Shown here: positions 52,801 to 64,000 of the stretch, in pieces
Layout: each line of letters opens with the position of its first letter
Numbering within the stretch: the stretch's first letter is position 1
From: Brachyhypopomus gauderio
Taxonomy: Eukaryota; Chordata; Actinopteri; Gymnotiformes; Hypopomidae
Reading direction: 5' to 3'
Length of the DNA stretch: 64,000 nucleotides
NCBI RefSeq assembly: GCF_052324685.1
Contig: NC_135224.1
Span: 22,521,451 to 22,585,450 of the forward strand
Program-made: the position numbers and the translations under genes
Notes under the pieces: model-generated
Databases searched by the model: none
The model's input: the letters and a program-made list of their open reading frames with translations, nothing else
What the model was told of the DNA's origin: nothing

Positions 52801-54063
52801 TTCATACTGTTCAATTTAATGAATGGTGAGAGCTTTTGGTTGAAGATATTCTGGTGAATACATTTGTTTTAATAATTTACATTTTAATTTGATGTCACAA
52901 ACCATTTTACATCACGGATAGAGACTGGCATCAACACTCCAAAAATGAAAACAATGCTAACCCTAACCCTATGCATTATATGTGAATATTTTCCTTATTC
53001 CTTGGTCATGTAGCTATCCCTCAGGAAATCTGGCCATCATCCTTCTCACAAATGACAGTGAGAATGTGTGTGTTGTTCACGATGATCTCACCCCCCACTG
53101 CCCAATCAGAGCCTTGTTTCAGTCCAGTGGCAGGGCCACGTGTTACCATGGCAATGGCAATGTCTGGTAAGGTCAAACCGTACGCTTTGTCTTGGCCTGC
53201 GAGTGGATTGATTATTGATTGACACTGTGAGACAAGAGCACTTGATAGGAGGGCTACAGATTAACCAGTATTCATCTCATTCAGGCTGAGCATGGACACA
53301 TGGGGAGGACAGACTCTGGATGAGGGAGGAGCCAGGACATGTAGGTGGAGCTGGAGTGACCACACCCCAACGCCCACGCCCCTCAGACCCATCTTCCTGT
53401 CCCTTAACCAAAACGTGGGGGTCAGAGTTCTGGGGCGGCAGTATGTCTTTGTGACGTTCCTGGCATCAGGACAGCAGGCTCGGTTCAGAGTCGGCAGCTG
53501 TGTGAAGGTACGTCTTTAATCTGCATCTGTACCCATCTACGCCCGCAAATGAATCAAGAGACTGTCTAATATTCATAACTCCGCTTTCCTAAAAGTGACG
53601 TGCAGAGAAGATTTGATCTTGAAAGAATCCTTCATGGTAAACCAGTATTAACAGCAAAAATTAGCTTAGCCGGAAAATTCTCTCCAGCAAAAAATTGATT
53701 AGAAAGCAAAAGTAATGTTGCGAAAGTACCAACATTACAGTGGAGGTAGAATTTAGAGACTTGATGACCATGTCTCGTTCATATCCTGCTTCTTTCCGTA
53801 AGCGTACCCAGCTGAAGGATGGAGACCCCCGCCTCCGCGCACCACCCCTGTGCAAAGAAGAGCTGTTACTGCTGGCGTGCCGCGTTTACATCCGGCTGGT
53901 GCTCACGCAGACCGACCGCCGCCCGCCCGCTGCCCCCCGGCCGCTCACGGTCCCTCCCAGCCTCCGGGCCGTGGGCCGCAAACTCCTGCAGCTCAGCCAC
54001 AGGCTGCACATGGAGGACAGAGATGGGGTCTTCATCCAGCACTGCCTGCAGGACTGCCAATGA
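45553..54063 (+). CDS. erich6: Glutamate-rich protein 6-like (FAM194 domain), 9 exons
   Basis: Member of the ERICH6/FAM194 family, of unknown biochemical role and testis/cilia-associated in mammals. Exons: 45553-45654, 45787-45873, 46015-46190, 46301-46365, 51993-52159, 52281-52363, 53014-53166, 53285-53507, 53812-54063, giving 435 residues. A possible zinc-ribbon-like CEFCG/DFCC pair lies early (about 45-68). A Gln/Glu-rich helix QKEMERYYLEAAVRLSSE follows. The FAM194 domain is recognised by FQKFYSDGNKFLTGLPDGS, FYPSGNLAIILL, FQSSGRATCYHGNGNVWLS and the following beta-rich segment. The long Glu-rich N-terminus of mammals is absent. The ATG at 45553 is chosen because an in-frame TAG (the splice acceptor) lies three bases before the first full codon. 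The last acceptor could instead be nine bases upstream. selenot and serp1 follow, as in human 3q25. Confidence 0.85.
46505..46850. repeat. Poly-C run and CA-rich microsatellite
   Basis: A run of about 20 C is followed by irregular CA, CACAT and TCTCT repeats. The LINE begins directly after it. Confidence 0.9.
46855..49905 (+). mobile_element. 5'-truncated L2-like LINE, interrupted by an LTR element
   Basis: Only the reverse-transcriptase C-terminal half remains. The catalytic YADDTQLY lies near 46940-46965, preceded by ILGPLLFNLYMLPL and followed by NFLQLNKQKTEVLVLG, LDYCNAVLSALP, LQRVQNAAARVLT and GPKLWNSLPEELR, ending at 47777. One frameshift lies near 47040-47060. The 3' end at 49826-49905 reads AAAGCACTTTGAGTTGC ... 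AGGTGCTATACAAATAAAG followed by (ATT)n, the usual L2-type tail. The stretch 47963-49796 inside its 3'UTR is a later insertion. The CA-rich microsatellite at the truncation point may be unrelated. Confidence 0.88.
47963..49796 (+). mobile_element. LTR-flanked non-autonomous element nested in the LINE
   Basis: Two direct repeats of 297 bases, 47963-48259 and 49500-49796, begin TGTCACGG and end GTCACA, so they have the TG...CA form of LTRs. The element is flanked by the 5-bp duplication ATCTC (47958-47962 and 49797-49801). The internal 1.24 kb carries no recognisable gag, pol or env, and a G-rich polypurine-like tract precedes the right LTR. This looks like a non-autonomous (TRIM/LARD-type) derivative; the parent family, possibly Gypsy, is not settled. 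The LTRs agree at about 97-98% by eye, so the insertion is fairly recent and younger than the LINE that hosts it. Orientation is taken from the tract position. Confidence 0.88.
49906..50490. repeat. Irregular CA-rich tract
   Basis: Degenerate CACA/TACA/CATA sequence with partly duplicated blocks. It forms the lead-in to the minisatellite. Confidence 0.8.
50491..51475. repeat. 70-bp minisatellite, about 14 units
   Basis: Each unit carries ACTACAATATCATCACATCA, ACAACCACTCTCTCTC and a short CA/TA run. Unit marks CAC(C/T)GTAC(C/A)C fall at 50531, 50601, 50671, 50741, 50811, 50881 and onward every 66-70 bases (one gap of 60), to 51423. The first six units form two copies of a three-unit (210-bp) higher-order repeat. 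The repeat length is not a multiple of three, so long His/Thr open frames through it are artefacts. Confidence 0.97.
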
Positions 54064-56465
54064 GGACTGCCGGATATAATCAAAGCGCCATCTTACCCAC
54101 GAATGCAAAGACTGCTTGTTTATGTAAAGCATATTGTCACATGCAAATGAGCACATGCACAGTAAAGCCTCTTAGGTTTAGTGTACCGCAGATTTGTTAG
54201 CATCAACTTTCATTGGGGCATCACAGACTCCTGGTTTACAAGTGTTTAAAAGAGTGAAGTTTAAAAGAGAACCCCATTGAGCTATAACCAAATACTAATG
54301 CTTGGTCTTGCAGCGGTATAAACACCACCTAGATTTCTGTAGCTTAGGTAATTACAAGAAACAATAATAAAATGGTTAAAATATTTTTTCAATTGTTGCC
54401 CATATGGACCGTTCACCTCGAGATTACATAAACCGCTCCAAGTGGGTCAGTGCATGTGATCAAGTGCATGTGATAAAACTTCACCTGAGGCAATCTTGTG
54501 ACCAAGCCAAGACTGGCCCTCCAAAAACTTTAATAAAACTGAGGGCTACTTAAACAAGAGCACACTGCAGCCGAAACCGTAAGGCCTAGACACATCAAAC
54601 TTGCCAATCTTGTTCTCTAGGTCTAAAGGACCTCACCCACTTATAGGGACTCACACTGGCCTGATGGTTGCGCTATAGCACACTGTGTGGCATTGTGGCC
54701 CATATCTCCCACACCATAAGTCATAGAACCACAATTCCACTTCCTATGCATTCCGTGGCTCAATTCAATAGACAATTCATATACAACTATGATGCTCCGC
54801 CCACTTTGTTGTTTTTTTTGCCAATTTGCATAATATGCTAAACCTTTTGCAAACTAGTCCAAAGGTTTTTTATATGATCATCACAAGCATGGTGTCAAAC
54901 AATTCACAAGAATGGCCTAATCAAGAAGTATCAACAACATTTTGACTGGCTGTCACATGTCAATAAATAACTTTGAGGCAGGGCCTAATTTAATTTAACA
55001 GCTATATCTCAGCAATGTTTTCTTCAGTCTTCATGAAACTTCATAGGTTCAGAGGACATGACTGAGGTCTGAGGTCAAAGCTGGCTAGGGTTGTCCAATA
55101 GGGGATGCTATAACTCTCACCAACCATTGGTCAGATCAAGCCAAAACTTTATAGGCAGCATCATGGGGTCAAGTGGTACCAAGGCACACAATGATGACAT
55201 CATCACTCAAAAAACATGGCCTCCATTCGCCAATTAATTGGTTTTGGCCATTCAACAGGCTTATCATAGGTACATACACATGAAACTGGCATGGTATGTT
55301 CAAGTACACACCCTCTACATACTCAAACTGAAAGGTTTCCCTGAAATGGTTTCCCTTATCAAGACAAACTTGGACTCCTATGATTCTATGCAGAATTCCT
55401 AGCAACTTTGTAATTACATGTGCTTTGCAAAAATGTACAAAATTTTCACTATTATGAAATTTGTAGCATTTTCACTCCATCACCTTAAATCACATTGCAA
55501 TGCTCAGCAGACTGTGACAGGCAAATATCTTCAATAATATCCTACGGTTTTCACAAATTAATATTTTTCATATGCATCACAATGCTACCATCATAATACA
55601 TCAAATTGACATTTCAATAACTCTGACCTAGTATATCTGATTGTTATGAAAATTGACCTGCACATTCACATGGCCATCATGGTGATATGTGTCAAGTTTT
55701 CCATGACCATTGTGGCGATAGGTGCCAAATCCATTCACAAACGGCTCTACAATGGATATTTTCAGTTTCCATGCTGAGCAGTACAGGTAGGGATAGAGAA
55801 CTGCCAAGCCACACACATACACACAAAGCTAATCTCATCATGTGATTTAGTTCTATGATCTGAAACATTTTGCCATTACAAATTTTGTGACCTTTTGGCC
55901 CTGTGTGCCTCATAAGCCGGTTAAATGGAAACTGACTCTTAAGAGCATGCTTTATGTATTAAAATCAATGCTTAATTATTTACTCCAAACTGTTCATTTC
56001 CTATATGTCCCCTGGCCCTTTAGGGGGTTGCCCCCCGTTACATGCTTGAACCCCCCCATCGGTGCTTGTAGCTATATTTTTTATTATCTTTTCCGTTAAC
56101 GTGTTCAGCAATACAAAGAAATGTAAATGTTAGGGAGCTCAATAAAGTAACCAACATACTGTAATGTTAAATAATCATGATTGGGTCAGATGAAAAAGTT
56201 AAGAAAGTTACTGAATCAATTAGTAAACACTACAAAAGACCATGTTTAAGACAATCAGTAGTAACTGGAAGGAGGAAAGATCCCTCCTGGCCACTTTAAG
56301 CCCAGTAGTGAAGATTCTCTCTTGCTAAAACAGATGTAAATCCTTAATTGAACAGTTATTCCGCAGCATATTGGCTTCAAACGTTTGTTAGCAAATGTCC
56401 AAAGCCGTTTCCATGGAGCCTGAACCGTCATCTGTGGGTGGAGCCTCTCCAGGGGGCGTGGTGAG
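54064..56465. other. Intergenic, erich6-like gene to selenot 3' region, with probable old repeat
   Basis: The two genes are convergent. The stretch from about 54400 to 56100 resembles an old interspersed repeat of fish genomes. Typical phrases are GACTGAGGTCTGAGGTCAAA near 55065 and a CATCGGTGCTTGTAGCTATA end near 56060. No coding capacity or clear terminal repeats are seen, so the class is open (non-autonomous DNA element suspected). No host gene is seen. Confidence 0.4.
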
Positions 56466-56540
56466 GAGGGAGCGGGACATCTGGCCTACACTAGTAGATC
56501 TTCTACTTTCAGCGCAAACCTTCATAAACGTCTCCTCACA
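56466..56540 (-). promoter_or_regulatory. SECIS element (form 2) in the selenot 3'UTR
   Basis: On the minus strand, ATGAA (56521-56525) and AGAT (56479-56482) can form the non-Watson-Crick quartet. Between them GGTTTGCGCT pairs fully with AGTGTAGGCC (10 pairs including G-U). The apical part starts with GAAA, supplying the conserved unpaired A's, and then has a 5-bp mini-stem GTAGA/TCTAC with a 3-base loop, the form 2 shape. A lower helix is possible between GTGAGGAG at the 5' side and CTCCTCAC at the 3' side. It lies about 275 bases after the selenot stop. Folded by eye. Confidence 0.85.
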
Positions 56541-56814
56541 ACCGTAGGAGAGATCCACCTCAAGGCTGGAGAAATGAGTTAGTGGTCAGACTGAAGAACA
56601 CGGAGAGAAACACATTTTCTTATAATGGATGGCAACTGGTTTTATAGAAGTATGAAAAACATGATTTCCCCCCCCTAGTGTAATACAGATTATATTCCAT
56701 TACTGAGTACACATCTTTCACAAAAAGGTACTGAATGAAATGGCATACGGATTGTTTGACAGCTGTGCGTACATGAAGAGGCTCTGGGTTCCAGTCAGCA
56801 GGGCAGAGACAGGG

Positions 56815-59800
56815 TTAGGAGTGATGGCGTAGAGCTCCGTCCATGGGCACATTCATCTTCATCTCGTTCTCCAGGATCTGCACCAGCTGCTGCATTGAGG
56901 GCAGGTGGCCTGACTCCAGCTTGGACCACACTGGAACATCTAAGCAGAGTCACAACGCCCAGCTGTTACCCTGTTATCACTGGTGAAAGCTTCCACACCT
57001 GGTACGGGCAAGCATTTGAACGAGCCTAGCATATATCTGATCTGCTATAGCATGATTCCATAGTTTTTTGCTGTGTAACTGGGAGAAAAACCATAAAGAT
57101 ATATAAGAAAGGACCAGATGACTATAGGACTAGTTGCAGAACTTGCAGAACTAGCAGAACTAGCAGAACTAGCCTTTAAGAAGGTAAAATGGGTGTGATG
57201 AGAATGCTCATTTACATAATGCCGTTAGCAAAACGAGCACTTAAGTATATTGGATAAACAAAATGGACAAAGCAGTGAACAAGATATTCTTAATCCCCAG
57301 AGTTCTCAAGTTGTTTAATCACCAGAAATCCTATCACACACTAATGCATATTATGAGTTGAAGACATTTTCCCCCGATTGCTGACAAACTGAAAAAATTT
57401 TGGAGAAGGGGCCTTACCATTCAGTGAGATCTCAAAAGCACCTGTGGACATACACTGGTTTTCAATCATGTTGCTGAAGAAAAACACCATCATGCAGGCG
57501 TATATCTTGATTTGAAAAAGGGGGGGGTGACAAGGCACAATAATTAGAGTCCATGAGTGTCAAGTTCATAAAACACGATGGTAACTGCACTACGAAACGC
57601 AAAATGTCATGCAAAATTAATTCCTATTCATGAAGTTACTATAGTGATAAGCGACATGGCGCTAAATTCACCTGTTCAGTCCACGCCAATCAAAATTGGA
57701 ATGAAAATGAATCTATATGAAAGACACACGCCAAGAGGCCGACGGCTGACCAAGCGTTTGAGACCAATAGTACGCTGAAAACTGCCCCTGCTAAGTTTAA
57801 CGATTATGGATTCTCATAAATAATGCATTCTTTTTATTTTAGCTTTTGATCTTTCATTTACCTTAAGTTTTTATGATTTTAAATGTGGTTTCATTCTTTT
57901 TTATGCAAAACACTTTGAATTACTTCTATATATAAAACAGCCTGGCAGTCAAGCAAAATAAAACCCCATGGAGCAGTCATTGGTTGTAATGCTCTGACAG
58001 CAGTGACTCCAGTACTTACCTTATTCTCTTGACTCCATGCCCAAACCCCTGGAGCCTGCATGCCAATGAGGGCAAAGGGGTCCTTGCCTGCAATGATTAC
58101 TCCAATCAGGAACAGTTTGAAAATAGAGAAAAAGAAAGCAATATGCCTGTGAAAGGACAAATAAAAAAGCTATTAGTCATCATAATAATAAGAATGTTCC
58201 CATTACACTTATCCAAGCGGCCTTCCCTGTGTCCTTGACAGAATAGTCACATAACTAACAAAACTACACTGCAACTAGCAAAACATCAAATCTGAGGGAA
58301 GGAATCAAGACCAAAAATGTAATTTCTCCAATTTCTCATTTCTCCATTTTTCTCAGTCCCATTATGAGATTGAGGAATACAAATGTTTAAATCCACTAAG
58401 AACCTTTTCCTAACATCAAGTAAACAGGAAAACAAAAAATTCTGGGTACGAGATCCACTACCAATTACAAATATTCTTACCTATATAGCAACAAACTTTT
58501 GTAATCTCTGATCAAGCATAGTTTAATAAACATTACAGAAAAATGACACTGAACAGGACAAGTCTTGCTCAGGAACACCTTTAAAGGAACGATTTTTTGC
58601 AAAGCGACGTGTTTCTTACACCTCACCTGTAAACAGGCAGAGGAAGATAGTTCTCCGCCTCTATGCGGATGTCTGGGAAGCGCTGGTAAAGGGCCTGCGT
58701 ATACTCCTCAAACACCCGCTTGTATCCTCAGGATATACTAGAGACATGGAACACCAGACACCTCAATTACAGTCATTGACAGATGAACATGTTTGCAACA
58801 CAAATGTTGTGAATAAGTCACCGTCACACTGTAGCCATGGACAAGGGCATCAGCTCTTGGGCATCAGCTCTTCAGTCAGAGCTGAGCAGAGTGAGCCGCA
58901 GCTTCGAGGAACAGTCAGCTGTAATTAAGCAGGTTGCGAAAGGTTTGCCGACGGTCAGACCTGCTTAATTCCAGAAGATGCAACCACATGGGTCACTTTC
59001 TGAAGTATGGGTCACTACTCAGCATGTTGGGGTCTTTTATTCAATAGATGACTATGACAAGCTATCCGGAATTTCAGCCTTTTCATTTGCCATCGTCCAG
59101 TATTGCCCAATGTGCCATGTTTCCAGTTAGATTTGAGGTATAAAATCAGGTTTTAGGAGCAGATGTGTATGCAGGATTTGTTATTTTTCTGATCAGATAT
59201 AAATAAATCCATCAGTATGCCTCTGAAATTGCCCCTTTGGCCATTTACCCTTACTGGTATAAGATGTATAAGAGGTATAAGTTGTTGAATAAGTAACTTC
59301 AGCGTTGTATTTAAATAAAGATGATCTGGGTTGATTAATGTTTTATGGTGAACTGAAAATGGTGCAACTCTTGTAAATATCAAATATAATATTCTCCGAA
59401 GGAGAATCCAGAGGTTTATCCAGAGGTTTTGTCTTAAGCTCAAGATGTTTTAAGATCTAGAAACGCCCTGGTAAATAATATACTAAAAAGAAAGCAGATA
59501 CTGAGCGCCGAATTTCCATGTATGCGGAATTAGACAGACTAATCTCGTTTTTCGGTTAATCTGCAAGGTATTATATTAGCTTGCTATCTGTTAACGCGCT
59601 GCTTTGCTTCGGATGCCATATTAAAATAAACAGTTACAAGCGGACAAGCTCGTATTTAATATAAAACAAATATAAAACAATACAAAACAAAACAATATAA
59701 AACAAATATATGTATAACGTTAACGAGCCTTAATTTATAAAGACTTTGCTTGCCTCAGTCTTTTAAGGTAATTCCTTTAGCATGTTTAGCAAGTCACTAC

Positions 59801-60285
59801 TACATTTATGTTTTGTAAATTCAACATGAATTAGATTAATTAATCAAACTCCATTTCATAAGGGCTTAAATATCATCTTAAATATCAGCTTCCTAGATTA
59901 GCCAGCTAGCTAACTACCTAGATTATCTAAATTAACAATAGCTCAAGTTCTCACTGAAAGAAAGGGGAATATCTAAGGGGTAGGTTACTTAAAACAGAGA
60001 ATATATAAAGTATTTGATGACTTTATCTAGTTTGTTGAGATATATCCACTCGAAATGAAACAGTCGTGTCCGTGTTTTAAGGTCCGAGTACCGGCGTAAT
60101 CTAGCATAGCTCACTAACCAACATCATTACTGGCAGGTTCATTTGACGTTTTCTTACCAAATCTGGAACTTAAGAAGTGGACCCGTTGCAAATTGCATCT
60201 TCATCTTTTTAACGCCGCTGTTGTCACCAGAAGCGCAATACAGAGAACCGCACAACATTAAAACGGAGAGAAGTAACCGACGCAT
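56815..60285 (-). CDS. selenot: Selenoprotein T, 5 exons, one Sec (TGA) codon
   Basis: ER-membrane thioredoxin-like selenoprotein with oxidoreductase activity, linked to Ca2+ homeostasis and hormone secretion. Exons: 60158-60285, 58627-58737, 58020-58146, 57418-57505, 56815-56939, giving 192 residues (human 195). Residues 1-20 are a signal peptide (MRRLLLSVLMLCGSLYCASG). FATGPLLKFQIC runs into the redox motif C43-I-S-U46 across the exon 1/2 junction. U is encoded by TGA at 58728-58730, which is read through with the SECIS downstream. Then RVFEEYTQALYQRFPDIRIE, a hydrophobic segment (FFFSIFKLFLIGVIIAG), GKDPFALIGMQAPGVWAW, YACMMVFFFSNMIENQCMST and VPVWSKLESGHLPSMQQLV, ending RHHS. Human has CVSU; Ile replaces Val here. 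Intact. Confidence 0.97.
58728..58730 (-). other. Selenocysteine codon (TGA)
   Basis: In-frame TGA in the C-I-S-U-G-Y-K-R context of selenot, conserved at this place in all vertebrate SELENOT proteins. The frame continues with family-like sequence on both sides and a SECIS lies in the 3'UTR, so it is recoded to selenocysteine. Confidence 0.95.
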
Positions 60286-60701
60286 GATGTCCAGACGTGG
60301 GGCAGCAGGCTAACGCCGGTGGTGGAGCAGACAGGCCGTGGAGTGCCAGGGTTGCCAAGTCCTACAAGAATATCCAACCCAAAGTCAGTGTAAAACCCGC
60401 CCTTCAGAAGCTTAAACTAGCCCAATGCACATGTCTGTCACAGATTTTAAACCAAGTAGCAAAACTGAGTCTATGACTTAGTATTTTGTTTATGAGGAAT
60501 TTATTATTAGTACTGCTATTTATATTAGTCATTAATAATATTGTAACATTGTAATATTGTATTAGTGTTTTATTAGTTATTTTATATCAGGTTTATATCC
60601 CAGTCAAGAACATTTAATAGTAACATAATTGGCAAAAAAGAAAATAACTTTTACTTAATCATTTCTTGCTTGCTGTTTTCTCTTCACATTGTGTGTCTGT
60701 T

Positions 60702-60789
60702 GCGCTCTCTCTCTCTCTCTCTCTCTCAAGATTCAAAGAAGCTTTATTGGAATGACTGTAGTTACAACAATATTGCCAAAGCATTACAA

Positions 60790-60827
<38 letters not shown>
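60702..60827. repeat. Two (CT)n tracts around a short interspersed motif
   Basis: CT runs at both ends enclose about 65 bases containing AAGCTTTATTGGAATGACTG, a motif I associate with repeats in many fish genomes. Its class is unknown. Confidence 0.6.
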
Positions 60828-61601
60828 CTGGATTTTCAAACAAGCCCAATTTGGCGTGAATAACGCGAACTTGGCAACTCTGGGTGTGATTAGCGGATAC
60901 GGGCCGTGTCGAATTCATCAAAGTCCTCCGGAACTATAGAAAGCAGCAGGCACGATAACTACACATAAAAACAATGCATTTTGTTTTCAGTTTCCCCAAG
61001 GACCCCTCGCAGTAACATATCGCAATCGCTGTAAAAAAATTAGATTCCACGTTTGCGTGGATTAAACATAAAATAAATGTAAAAAAGAATTTCGTTATTT
61101 AATCAATGTCACAGTTCACTCCCAGTTTGACACGGAAACCAAAAAAGCAAAAGCCAAAAAAACGACAAAAGAATCAATTCACAAAATCGCTGGTACCACA
61201 CTGCAGTAGTCAGCGTTTGATTTTCGACTTTTATTTTGAAAAGACGTAGAAGCGCTTATCGACTCGCTAGCTATGTTGTCTTTACACATCTTCAAAATGA
61301 AAGCAATAGTGTATGAATAACTTTACAATAAATAAAAAAATACTAAGGTTTTTGCGCGTACACGTTATAATTTTGTAAAATCAGTCCATCCCTGCACGAA
61401 CGATCAGATAATTTAACTACTGTGGTTAAGAGCGCAAACTGTATTATTGTTTTTTTGGTTGGACCGAGAAGACGCACGTACGACCTTCCGGTTGAGGCGG
61501 AGTTCAGTTTTTGAGTACGTAGACATAAACCCAGATAACTTTCTTCCTCGCTCTCTTGAAAATCTCCCACCTCCGTTGACCGGTGTAGCTTGCTAGCTAC
61601 G

Positions 61602-63777
<2,176 letters not shown>

Positions 63778-64000
63778 GAAGATGTGAGGTTCAACCGCGT
63801 GGTGGTGATTCGCCATTCCAGAGTCCACTTGCTGTTCCTAACTTCACAACAGAGGAATTCCTGCCAGTATCTTCAGTGGCATCCAGTTAATTTTAGATCA
63901 TTTCTGTTCCTTCTCTCAGAGGTTGACCAACATACAGTTCCTCATTTGTGGTGTATTGTATTGAGGAAATTTGAAAGCTGTTAATTGCAAACTGTGATCA
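63778..64000 (+). other. serp1 3'UTR
   Basis: Sequence following the serp1 stop codon to the window end. No polyadenylation signal is reached. Confidence 0.6.

Noticed and set aside
56450-56465. CTCCAGGGGGCGTGG as another CTCF site.
   Set aside because: Too many deviations from the core and located in the selenot 3'UTR next to the SECIS.
58728-58730. In-frame TGA in selenot taken as a sign of a pseudogene.
   Set aside because: It is the known selenocysteine position of SELENOT, and a SECIS is present.

Overview
This window is vertebrate nuclear DNA and almost certainly from a teleost fish. Ten multi-exon genes with GT-AG introns can be read. The introns are short to medium, CA/GT microsatellites are abundant, Tc1-type DNA transposons and L2-like LINE pieces are present, and the gene order is the one expected in fish and partly shared with human. 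The species cannot be named from the sequence alone.

Layout: cope (minus, 649-3660); a Ca2+-regulated mitochondrial ATP-Mg/Pi carrier of the SCaMC family (minus, 4209-8210); dnajb4 (plus, 10261-12765); gipc2 (plus, 14432-22621); txndc12 (minus, 25989-30775); il12a encoding IL-12 p35 (minus, 32785-34608); the short form of schip1 (minus, 36406-42713); an erich6/FAM194-family gene (plus, 45553-54063); the selenoprotein gene selenot (minus, 56815-60285) with a foldable SECIS element in its 3'UTR; and serp1/RAMP4 (plus, 61659-63777). Every reading frame was assembled from exons with matching phases and the total protein lengths fit the families. dnajb4-gipc2 matches human 1p31; il12a-schip1 and serp1-selenot-erich6 match human 3q25.

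Mobile and repeated DNA is concentrated in three places. The schip1 intron holds a nearly intact 1,655-bp Tc1 element with IR/DR-type ends and one frameshift. The schip1-erich6 gap holds a decayed second Tc1 copy. The 5.6-kb erich6 intron 4 holds a 5'-truncated L2-like LINE, into whose 3'UTR an LTR-flanked non-autonomous element has inserted (5-bp target duplication), followed by a 70-bp minisatellite with a higher-order pattern. A 51-56-bp minisatellite abuts the txndc12 start.

The genes are not an operon-like unit. Several act in the secretory pathway (cope in COPI coats, txndc12 and selenot as ER thiol-redox proteins, serp1 at the translocon), dnajb4 is a heat-shock co-chaperone, and il12a is a cytokine subunit with a TATA box, a consensus kappa-B site and an AU-rich 3'UTR. 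I found no entirely new system. The most informative less obvious signals are the SECIS element, the il12a promoter/ARE pair, the near-intact Tc1 and a set of oriented CTCF-like motifs.
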